A stretch of DNA of 64,000 bases from Kitasatospora azatica KCTC 9699 (lineage in GTDB: Bacteria > Actinomycetota > Actinomycetes > Streptomycetales > Streptomycetaceae): the NCBI RefSeq assembly GCF_000744785.1, contig NZ_JQMO01000003.1:1984001-2048000 (forward strand), given 5' to 3'. Each line of letters starts with the position of its first letter. Position 1 is the first letter of the stretch. The translations under genes were made by a program, and so were the position numbers. The notes beneath the pieces were generated by a model. The model did no database searches, was not told the origin of the DNA, and was given only the letters and a program-made list of their open reading frames with translations. Shown here one piece after another: positions 9,096 through 15,354 of the stretch.

Positions 9096-9101
9096 GGCCC
9101 C

Positions 9102-9956
9102 ATGAACAACCCGCTGCCCGGCCTGCCCGCCCTCGACCGCTGCGCCGTGATGGGCGTCGTCAACGTGACCCCCGACTCCTTCTCGGACGGCGGGCTCTGG
9201 CTGGATCCGGCCGCTGCGGTGGCGCACGGCCGGCAGCTGGTGGCGCTGGGCGCGGACCTGGTGGACGTCGGCGGCGAGTCGACCCGGCCCGGCTCGCAGC
9301 GGGTCACCGAGCAGGAGGAGCTGCGCCGGGTGCTCCCGGTGGTCCGCGAGCTGGCCGCCGCGGGTGTGGTGGTCTCGGTGGACACCATGCGGGCGAGCGT
9401 CGCCGAGCGGGCCCTGGCGGCCGGCGCGCTGCTGGTCAACGACGTCTCCGGTGGTCTGGCCGACCCCGACATGGCCCGGGTGGTGGCCGACAGCGGCGCC
9501 CCGTTCGTGGTGATGCACTGGCGCGGTCAGTCGGCCGACATGGACGCCCTGGCGGTCTACCAGGACGTGGTGCGCGAGGTGGTGGCCGAGCTGACGGTGC
9601 GGATCGAGGCGCTGCTCGCGGCCGGGGTCAAGGAGGAGCAGCTGATCCTGGATCCCGGACTCGGATTCGCCAAGACCAGCGAGCACAACTGGGCGCTGCT
9701 GGGAGGTTTGGACGCGCTGACCGCCTTGGGCCGCCCGGTTCTGGTTGCGGCATCGCGCAAGCGGTTCCTGGGTACGCTGCTCGCCGACCCGGAAACCGGG
9801 CAGCCGCGGCCGGCCCGGCAGCGGGACGACGCCACGGCCGCGGTCTCGGCGTTGTCGGCCCGGGCCGGGGCCTGGGCGGTGCGGGTGCACGACGTGGCGG
9901 GCACCGCGGACGCCGTTCGGGTGGTGGCCGCCTGGCGGGCTGCCGGGGCGAGCTGA
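9102..9956 (+). CDS. folP: Dihydropteroate synthase FolP
   Basis: Joins 6-hydroxymethyl-dihydropterin pyrophosphate with p-aminobenzoate, the sulfonamide-sensitive step of folate synthesis. Signatures are VMGVVNVTPDSFSDGG, LVDVGGESTRPGS, VSVDTMRASVAERAL, LLVNDVSGG and LGFAKTSEHNWALL, with the late ASRKRFLG motif. The 284-residue length is typical. It is the first gene of a run of five same-strand genes (NTF2-like, folB, folK, DUF3180) and starts at a leaderless-type promoter. Confidence 0.97.
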   Translation: MNNPLPGLPALDRCAVMGVVNVTPDSFSDGGLWLDPAAAVAHGRQLVALGADLVDVGGESTRPGSQRVTEQEELRRVLPVVRELAAAGVVVSVDTMRASVAERALAAGALLVNDVSGGLADPDMARVVADSGAPFVVMHWRGQSADMDALAVYQDVVREVVAELTVRIEALLAAGVKEEQLILDPGLGFAKTSEHNWALLGGLDALTALGRPVLVAASRKRFLGTLLADPETGQPRPARQRDDATAAVSALSARAGAWAVRVHDVAGTADAVRVVAAWRAAGAS

Positions 9957-9978
9957 GCTGACGGAAGTGGGTGGTGGC

Positions 9979-10473
9979 GTGACTGGTGACTCGCTGAGCA
10001 ACGGTGGGACCGCAGCGTCGTTGGAGGCCGACCGCGAAGCCGTGCTGGCGGCCAACCAGCGGCTGTACGAGGCGCTGGAGAACGGCGACCTGGAGGCCAT
10101 CGAGGAGGTCTGGCTGTCGGCGGCGGACGCCGACGACAAGACCGGCGTGGTCTGCGTCCACCCCGGCTGGCCGGTGCTGCGCGGGCGGGCCCAGGTCACC
10201 CGCTCTTATCTGCTGATCATGATGAACACGGAGTACATCCAGTTCTTCCTGACCGATGTCGAGGTCGAGGTGCAGGGCGATGTCGCGCTGGTCACCTGCA
10301 CCGAGAACATCCTCTCCGGCGGTGAGTCGGAGGAGGAGGGCGAGCTCGGCCCGCTGGTCGGCGGCAAGGTGGTGTCCACCAACCTGTTCCGTCGCACGGC
10401 GGCCGGCTGGCGGCTCTGGTCGCACCACGGATCGCCGGTGCTGACCAGCGGTGACGACGAGGACGAGGACTGA
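9979..10473 (+). CDS. NTF2/SnoaL-like protein in the folate operon
   Basis: A 164-residue protein with the cone-shaped NTF2-like fold, seen in DREAVLAANQRLYEALENGDLEAIEEVWL, the HPGWPVLRGRAQVTRSYLLIMMN middle and a terminal FRRTAAGWRLWSHHGSPV. Relatives include limonene-epoxide hydrolase-like enzymes and ligand-binding domains, so no reaction can be assigned. It begins 23 bases after folP and precedes folB, which suggests a role linked to pterin metabolism, but that is inference from position. GTG 9979 was chosen; GTG 9967 is possible. The extreme C-terminus is acidic (GDDEDED). Confidence 0.75.
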   Translation: MTGDSLSNGGTAASLEADREAVLAANQRLYEALENGDLEAIEEVWLSAADADDKTGVVCVHPGWPVLRGRAQVTRSYLLIMMNTEYIQFFLTDVEVEVQGDVALVTCTENILSGGESEEEGELGPLVGGKVVSTNLFRRTAAGWRLWSHHGSPVLTSGDDEDED

Positions 10474-10596
10474 CTTTCACGAGTTCAACCCGGCGCCGAC
10501 CCGAGGCCCACGCTGGTCCTGTCGGCCGACGAGGGTAGATTCGACGGACGGCGGGCGACGGGGCCTGCCGTTCCAAGATCAGGAGCAGTGATTCAG

Positions 10597-10959
10597 GTGC
10601 TGGACCGCGTCACCCTGCGGGGCCTGCGTGCCCGCGGCCACCACGGCGTCTTCGAGCGCGAGCGGATCGAGGGGCAGACCTTCGTGGTCGACCTGGTCCT
10701 CTACCTCGACACCCGCCCGGCCGCCTCCGGCGACGACCTCGCCCGCACGGCCCACTACGGGGTCGTCGCGGAGGAGGTCACCGCGATCATCGCCGGCGAG
10801 CCGGTGGACCTGATCGAGACGTTGGCCCAGCGGATCGCCGACCAGTGCCTCAAGCACGACGCGGTGGAGGAGGTCGAGGTCACCGTGCACAAGCCGGACG
10901 CACCGATCACCGTGCCGTTCGACGACGTGACCATCACCATCCATCGGAGCCGCACGTGA
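10597..10959 (+). CDS. folB: Dihydroneopterin aldolase FolB
   Basis: Cleaves 7,8-dihydroneopterin to 6-hydroxymethyl-dihydropterin and glycolaldehyde. The family pattern LRGLRARGHHGVFERERIEGQTFVVDL, then HYGVVAEEV, LIETLAQRIADQCL and VTVHKPDAPI, is complete. The start is uncertain: GTG 10597 (120 residues) sits 11 bases after AGGAG, whereas GTG 10588 (123 residues) is only two bases after it. I prefer 10597 because the protein then begins close to the family start, LDRVTLRGL. Confidence 0.94.
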   Translation: MLDRVTLRGLRARGHHGVFERERIEGQTFVVDLVLYLDTRPAASGDDLARTAHYGVVAEEVTAIIAGEPVDLIETLAQRIADQCLKHDAVEEVEVTVHKPDAPITVPFDDVTITIHRSRT

Positions 10960-11032
10960 GTGAACGAAGTGAACGAGCCGTCAAGAGGTGCGTGTGGGCG
11001 AATGCCCCTGCCGAGCGAAGCGAGGCGGGCGC
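10955..11032 (+). repeat. REP-like GAACGAA/GAGCGAAGCGAG spacer between folB and folK
   Basis: The spacer contains a 9-base direct repeat AGTGAACGA at 10958-10975 and a mirror-symmetric GAGCGAAGCGAG near its other end, with a small GGGC/GCCC hairpin between. Such GAACGAAGTGAACGA and GAGCGAAGCGAG strings look like a dispersed intergenic element rather than operon spacer, since the other genes in this operon abut closely. The folK ribosome-binding site lies at the end of the element. Confidence 0.4.
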
Positions 11033-11632
11033 ATGAGTACCAGTGACCCGACCGCCTCGCCGACCACCTTCGACCTGCAGCACCGGGTGGACAGCGCCGA
11101 CGCCACACTGGCCAACCCGCGCACCGCAGTGGTGGCCCTGGGCAGCAACCTCGGCAACCGGCTGGAGACCCTGCAGGGCGCGGTGGACGAGCTGGGCGAC
11201 ACCCCCGGCCTGAAGATCACCGCGGTGTCCGGGGTCTTCGAGACCGAGGCCCTGGGCGGCCCCGACGAACAGCCCAACTACTACAACGCCGTGGTGCTGC
11301 TGCGCACCACGCTGCCGCCGTACTCGCTGCTGGAGCGGGCCAACGCGATCGAGGACGCCTTCGGCCGGGTCCGCACCGTGCGCTGGGGCGCCCGCACGCT
11401 GGACGTCGACATCATCAGCTACCAGGGCGTGCTGAGCGAGGACCCGGTGCTGCTGCTGCCGCACCCGCGCGCCCACGAGCGGGCCTTCGTGCTGGCCCCC
11501 TGGCTGGACGCCGAACCGGACGGTGAGCTGCCGGGCCACGGGTCGGTGGCCGAGCTGCTCGGCAAGCTCGGCGGCGAGGGTGCCCAGGGCGTGGTCCGGC
11601 GCACCGACATCCAGCTGCGCCTGCCGGAGTAA
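11033..11632 (+). CDS. folK: HPPK, 2-amino-4-hydroxy-6-hydroxymethyldihydropteridine diphosphokinase
   Basis: Transfers pyrophosphate from ATP to hydroxymethyl-dihydropterin, making the FolP substrate. Signatures are VVALGSNLGNRLETLQGAVDEL, YNAVVLLRTTLPPYSLLERANAIEDAFGRVRTVRWGARTLDVDIISY and LLLPHPRAHERAFVLAPW. ATG 11033 is preceded by GAGG and gives 199 residues. The first 35 residues or so form an extra, non-conserved extension before the HPPK core. It is the fourth gene in the folP operon. Confidence 0.96.
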   Translation: MSTSDPTASPTTFDLQHRVDSADATLANPRTAVVALGSNLGNRLETLQGAVDELGDTPGLKITAVSGVFETEALGGPDEQPNYYNAVVLLRTTLPPYSLLERANAIEDAFGRVRTVRWGARTLDVDIISYQGVLSEDPVLLLPHPRAHERAFVLAPWLDAEPDGELPGHGSVAELLGKLGGEGAQGVVRRTDIQLRLPE

Positions 11633-11697
11633 GGTCAAGGCTGCGCCGTGGCGGCGAAGGGCGACCGCCGGCATCCGAGAAGGGACCCATCGAACCT

Positions 11698-12195
11698 GTG
11701 AAGCCGCTGCGCCTGCGTCTCCTGCTGGGCATCTTCGTGGTCGCCGCGGCCCTGGCCTGGGCCGGCGCCAAGCTGTGGAACTCGCTGGACACGCTGCCGG
11801 GAGTGCCGGCCGCGGCGCCGGTGGTGCTGGCGGTGGTCGCGGTGATCCTGCTGGCCGCGGCGATCTCGCTGCGCTCCCGGCTGAAGGCGGTCCGGGACCG
11901 GGCGCCGGGGGCGAAGCGGGTGGACCCGCTGGTGGCGGCCCGGGCCGTGGTGCTGGCCCAGGCCAGTGCGCTGGTCTCGGCCCTGGTCTCCGGGGTCTAC
12001 GCGGGACTGGGCATCGAGCTGCTGACCCTGCCGGACTTCGCCGCGCACCGCGGCGCGGCGATCACCGCGGGCCTGGCGGTGCTGGCCGGCGCCGGTGTGG
12101 TGGCCGCCGCGCTGTGGCTGCAGCACGTCTGCAAGCTGCCCGAGGACGGCGGCGGCAGCGGGAACGGCAAGGGCGCGGCACCGTCCGCCCGCTGA
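11698..12195 (+). CDS. DUF3180 membrane protein
   Basis: 165 residues with four hydrophobic helices: about 5-25, 38-58, 85-108 and 118-138. A basic loop (RSRLKAVRDRAPGAKRVDP) follows the second helix, and the short hydrophilic C-terminus is rich in Gly. This is the DUF3180 family that follows folK in many actinobacteria. Function is unknown; a link to folate or pterin transport is only suggested by position. GTG 11698 follows a GAGAAGGGA ribosome-binding site. Confidence 0.85.
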   Translation: MKPLRLRLLLGIFVVAAALAWAGAKLWNSLDTLPGVPAAAPVVLAVVAVILLAAAISLRSRLKAVRDRAPGAKRVDPLVAARAVVLAQASALVSALVSGVYAGLGIELLTLPDFAAHRGAAITAGLAVLAGAGVVAAALWLQHVCKLPEDGGGSGNGKGAAPSAR

Positions 12196-12252
12196 CTCGA
12201 CGTCACCTCCGGGCCCGCTGAGCTGGGGCCCTTCCGCACCGCCGCCCCCGAG

Positions 12253-12282
12253 CTGACAGCGCCGGTATTCGCACGCTAGTTT
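12253..12282 (+). promoter_or_regulatory. Leaderless promoter of the coiled-coil membrane gene
   Basis: CTGACA at 12253-12258 and TAGTTT at 12277-12282 are separated by 18 bases. The ATG at 12290 lies seven bases after the -10 box, with no ribosome-binding site. Confidence 0.6.
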
Positions 12283-12289
12283 CTTGTGC

Positions 12290-13387
12290 ATGTCTCGCGG
12301 TCGCCACCGGCACTCCTCGCTCCTCGGTCGTGCGCTGCCGCCCATCGCGGCGGCCGGCCTCACGCTGGCCGCGCTGGCCGCGTTGCTGATCAGTCCGGAC
12401 CGGGTGGTGGCCCGGTCGGTCGGGGTCGCGGCGGTGCTCGCGGTGCTGGGCCTGGCCATGGTGCTGCGCCAGCGTGACCGGGCGGCCCGGCAGGCTGCCG
12501 ACACCGCCGCGCTGCGCCGGATCCGGGACGAGGAGCGGTACGAGGAACAGCTGGCCGAGGCGGAGTACGCGGCCGAGGTGGCCGAGGAGCGGGCGGCCCG
12601 GCTGGGCCGCCGGCTGACGGCGGAGAAGTCCCGGCTGGCGAAGGCGGAGACCGAGATCGCCCGGCTGCTCAAGGAGCGCGCGGTGCAGGCGGCCGAGCAG
12701 GCGCTCAGGGAGGCCGAGGCGGCGCAGCGGGCGATCGAGGCGGCCCAGCCCAAGCACCCGGTGACCCCGGTGGCCTATCTGCGGGCGGCGAACGCGCTGC
12801 GCGCACTCGAGCGACGGGCCGAGCTGGCCGAGCAGCAGGCAGAGCATCTGGCGCGCCGTCAGGCGGCCAAGCGGGCCGCGGCCGCGCTGCCGCCCGGTGG
12901 TTCGGCCGACGCGTCCTCGGCGGCGGGTCGTGCGCTGCCCGAGGTGCGGGCCACGCACGCCCCGGCGGTGCCGACCGCGCGTATCGGGCGCCTGGAGCCG
13001 GTGGCCACGCGGGCCTCGGACGGGGAGCGCCCGGCGGTGGCCGCCTCCCCGGTGCGTCCGGTGCTGCCCGGCCCGGTGGCCGAGGCGGCCGCGGCGATCG
13101 TCCCGGTGGAGCGGCAGCGGCCGCGTCCGCAGCTGGCGACCGGACGCGGACCGAACTTCAGCTTCTTCGGACGCGGTCCGGTGGCGCGGCCGGCGGCGCC
13201 GGCGCCCGCGGTGGGCTCGGTCACCGAACTCGCCGAGCAGCAGAGCCAGCAGCAGCGGCGGGTGGCGGAGCAGGACCTGGCGGACGTGCTGGGTGACGAG
13301 GTGGCCGACACCGAGGTGGTCGACCTGACGCCGGAGGACGACACCGAGCTGCTGGACCTGGGCGAGCTGCGCCGGGGCCAGGCCTGA
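12290..13387 (+). CDS. Unknown membrane protein with long coiled coil
   Basis: 365 residues. Two membrane helices (about 15-33 and 40-58) are followed by a charged, Ala/Glu/Arg-rich stretch from about 62 to 205 that should form a continuous coiled coil. A low-complexity Pro/Ala region comes next and the tail is acidic (VADTEVVDLTPEDDTELLDLGEL). I recognise no family. The layout suggests a membrane-tethered scaffold or cell-division-type protein, but nothing in the context supports a specific role. An in-frame TTG two codons upstream is less likely than the ATG. Confidence 0.7.
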   Translation: MSRGRHRHSSLLGRALPPIAAAGLTLAALAALLISPDRVVARSVGVAAVLAVLGLAMVLRQRDRAARQAADTAALRRIRDEERYEEQLAEAEYAAEVAEERAARLGRRLTAEKSRLAKAETEIARLLKERAVQAAEQALREAEAAQRAIEAAQPKHPVTPVAYLRAANALRALERRAELAEQQAEHLARRQAAKRAAAALPPGGSADASSAAGRALPEVRATHAPAVPTARIGRLEPVATRASDGERPAVAASPVRPVLPGPVAEAAAAIVPVERQRPRPQLATGRGPNFSFFGRGPVARPAAPAPAVGSVTELAEQQSQQQRRVAEQDLADVLGDEVADTEVVDLTPEDDTELLDLGELRRGQA

Positions 13388-13399
13388 GGGCCGGCGCCA

Positions 13400-13469
13400 G
13401 GTGATCGGCGCCCGGTGATCGGCGCCCGGTGATCGGGGTCGGGTGATCGGGGTCGGGTGATCGGGGTCG
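13400..13469. repeat. Five tandem copies of a 14-bp repeat
   Basis: Two copies of GGTGATCGGCGCCC (13400-13427) are followed by three of GGTGATCGGGGTCG (13428-13469) with no spacer. They lie between the stops of two convergent genes and encode nothing conserved. Confidence 0.9.
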
Positions 13470-13479
13470 GGCCGCGCTG

Positions 13480-13500
13480 AATCTGAGCCTTCCTCAGATT
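13480..13500. terminator. Bidirectional hairpin between convergent genes
   Basis: AATCTGAG (13480-13487) pairs perfectly with CTCAGATT (13493-13500) around a 5-base loop. CCGCG and CGCGG outside can extend it. The right arm contains the stop codon of the minus-strand gene at 13494. Confidence 0.65.
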
Positions 13501-13988
13501 CGCGGGTAGCGGCCCTGCACGGTCCAGATGTTGGGGTTGTCGGCCAGCTCGGGGTGCAGGTCGGACAGATCCGCCAGCACGTCCTGCAGGAAGTCCCGGG
13601 CCTCGCGCCGCAGCTCCTGGTGCCGGACCACCAGCGGCTCCTGGTCCAGCCAGGTCGCCGAGACCTCCACCAGGCCGAACCGGCGGGCGAACCGCAGCAG
13701 CTCGGTGTTCTGGGTGAAGTCCAGGTCGGCGGTGCGGATCGCGGCGGCCCGGCTGCCGCGCGGGTCCTCGTCCAGCTGCTCGACGATGTCGCACAGCGCC
13801 CAGGCGAAGTCCAGCACCGGCACCCAGCCCCAGGCGGTCGACAGTTCGAGCTCGTCCTCCGCCAGGTAGACGTCACCGCAGAACAGGTCGTGCCGCAGCG
13901 CCTGCACCGAGGCACTGCGGTAGTCGGTCTGCGGGGGGTCGGGAATCCGCAGCGAGAGGGAGTAGCCGAGCTCGATCACAGGGCTCAT
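13494..13988 (-). CDS. Conserved hypothetical protein
   Basis: 164 residues, soluble, acidic, rich in aromatic and Leu residues (AWGWVPVLDFAWALCDIVEQLDEDPRG, FLQDVLADLSDLHPEL). No signal peptide, membrane segment or metal motif is visible. The codon pattern is typical of a real gene and the ends fit: a stop in a terminator hairpin, and a start 44 bases from divergent arfB. I do not recognise the family, although similar proteins occur widely in streptomycetes as far as I recall. Confidence 0.7.
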   Translation of the reverse strand: MSPVIELGYSLSLRIPDPPQTDYRSASVQALRHDLFCGDVYLAEDELELSTAWGWVPVLDFAWALCDIVEQLDEDPRGSRAAAIRTADLDFTQNTELLRFARRFGLVEVSATWLDQEPLVVRHQELRREARDFLQDVLADLSDLHPELADNPNIWTVQGRYPRI

Positions 13989-14032
13989 TTAACCGCGTGA
14001 CGGGGCCGGGTCCGGCCGGGGATGATGGGCGC

Positions 14033-14464
14033 ATGCCCGAGCCCATCCGCGTGCGGGGCTCGGTGGTCGTTCCCGACGCCGAGCTCGTCTGGCGCTTCTC
14101 CCGGTCCAGCGGCCCCGGTGGCCAGCACGTCAACACCTCCGACACCCAGGTCGAGCTCCGCTACGACCTGGCCGCCTCCGAGGCGCTGCCCGAGGTGTGG
14201 AAGCAGCGCGCGCTGGAGCGGCTGGCGAACCGGCTGGTGGACGGCAGGGTGCTGGTGGTGCGGGCCAGCGAGCACCGCTCGCAGTGGCGCAACCGCGAGG
14301 TGGCCGCGGCCCGGCTGGCCTCGCTGCTGGGCGAGGCGACGGCGCCGCCGCCCAAGGCCCGGCGGGCCACCAAGCCGAGCCGGGGGATGGTCGAGCGGCG
14401 GCTGTCGAACAAGAAGCACCGCTCGGAGCTCAAGCGCGGCCGCTCGGCACCGCGCGGCGAGTAG
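14033..14464 (+). CDS. arfB: Alternative ribosome-rescue factor ArfB (YaeJ/ICT1 family)
   Basis: Peptidyl-tRNA hydrolase that frees ribosomes stalled on messages without a stop codon. The release-factor loop is RSSGPGGQHVNTSDTQVELRYDL, including the catalytic GGQ at about residue 27. The basic tail, RRATKPSRGMVERRLSNKKHRSELKRGRS, is the part that enters the empty mRNA channel. The 143-residue length is right for ArfB and too short for RF1 or RF2. A GATGAT six bases before ATG 14033 suggests leaderless transcription. It is divergent from the hypothetical gene at 13988. Confidence 0.92.
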   Translation: MPEPIRVRGSVVVPDAELVWRFSRSSGPGGQHVNTSDTQVELRYDLAASEALPEVWKQRALERLANRLVDGRVLVVRASEHRSQWRNREVAAARLASLLGEATAPPPKARRATKPSRGMVERRLSNKKHRSELKRGRSAPRGE

Positions 14465-14507
14465 CCCGGCGCCACGGGGTCCGCGCCGCGGAAAACATGA
14501 CGCCGGC

Positions 14508-15029
14508 TCAGCCCAGGTGCCGGTAGCCGCCGCGGAAGTAGAGCAGCGGGCGCCCGTCCGGCGCCGGCACCCGGGCCTCCAGCACCCGGCCGATCAGCAG
14601 CATGTGGTCGCCCGCCGGTATCCGCTGCTCGGTGCGGCACTCCACGGTGGCCAGTGCCCCGGTGACCAGCGGCGCGTCGGTCTGCGGGCCGCGCACGTGC
14701 GGGGTGTCCGCGAACAGCAGCCGGTCGCTCAGCCGCCCCTTCATGGCGAACCGCGAGGCCAGCGCCCGGTGCTCCTCGCCGAGCAGCGAGACCGCCCACA
14801 GGTCCACCCGGGAGAGCAGCTCGTCCATCCGCGAGTCCTCGCGCACCGAGATCAGCACCAGCGGCGGCTCCAGCGAGACCGACAGGAACGAGGTCGCGGT
14901 CATCCCGGCGTCCTCACCGGCGTCGTTGGCCGTCACCAGCGCCACCCCGGCGGCCAGCTGGGAGAGGGCGGCCCGGAACTCGTCCGGCGTGGCGAGGGAG
15001 GCAGCTGCGTGCTGCGGCGAGATGGACAC
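14508..15029 (-). CDS. Flavin reductase-like protein (FMN-binding split barrel)
   Basis: 173 residues matching the flavin reductase domain: FRAALSQLAAGVALVTAN, GMTATSFLSVSLEPPLVLISV, WAVSLLGEEHRALASRFAMKGR, AGDHMLLIGRVLEA and a final PLLYFRGGYRHL. Family members reduce FMN or FAD with NAD(P)H for partner monooxygenases. No monooxygenase is adjacent, so the partner is unknown. I chose GTG 15029 because a TAGCGT -10 box lies seven bases upstream (15037-15042 on the minus strand). The frame is open further upstream but the extra residues look non-coding. Confidence 0.85.
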   Translation of the reverse strand: MSISPQHAAASLATPDEFRAALSQLAAGVALVTANDAGEDAGMTATSFLSVSLEPPLVLISVREDSRMDELLSRVDLWAVSLLGEEHRALASRFAMKGRLSDRLLFADTPHVRGPQTDAPLVTGALATVECRTEQRIPAGDHMLLIGRVLEARVPAPDGRPLLYFRGGYRHLG

Positions 15030-15354
15030 GTACCGCACGCTAGCTCTCGGGTGCCTCCGGTGGCATCCGGCGGTGGTCCTAGGCCCTATGGCGGTGCCCC
15101 CGTCACCCGCCGGCGGGGACCGGCTACAGCTTGGGCCGTCCACGACCGACCAGGAAGATGGCCATCGCCGAATCGTGTCCGGGCATGACCGAGATGAACC
15201 GGATTTGCCTGTTTATGCGTTCTGTGATTTGGGTCACAAGTAACGACCTATTGCTGACCGAGCGTGCCGATCGCTGTGCTCGCTGTGATTCAGTTCTTCT
15301 GGCAATCGGACGATAACCATCAAGACCTATCCGAAGCAGCCGGGGAGCCCCCGC
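15030..15354. other. Divergent control region, flavin reductase / diguanylate cyclase
   Basis: 325 bases without a supported gene. It includes the leaderless promoter of the flavin reductase at its left end and a perfect Crp-type palindrome at 15223-15238. An AT-richer stretch follows up to the cyclase start, which has a GGGGAG-type ribosome-binding site. Confidence 0.6.
15223..15238. promoter_or_regulatory. Crp-type binding site (TGTGA-N6-TCACA)
   Basis: TGTGATTTGGGTCACA is a perfect match to the cyclic-AMP receptor protein consensus, which streptomycete Crp also recognises in its GTG-N8-CAC core form. It lies 117 bases upstream of the diguanylate cyclase ATG and about 190 bases from the divergent gene. 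Confidence 0.6.

Noticed and set aside
13400..13469. CRISPR-like repeat array
   Set aside because: The units are contiguous with no spacers and vary stepwise, so it is a simple tandem repeat. The same applies to 39238-39297 and 61295-61354.
15030..15354. BldD box ahead of the CdgB-like gene
   Set aside because: BldD control is known for CdgB, but I found no convincing match to the BldD consensus by eye, so no site is called.
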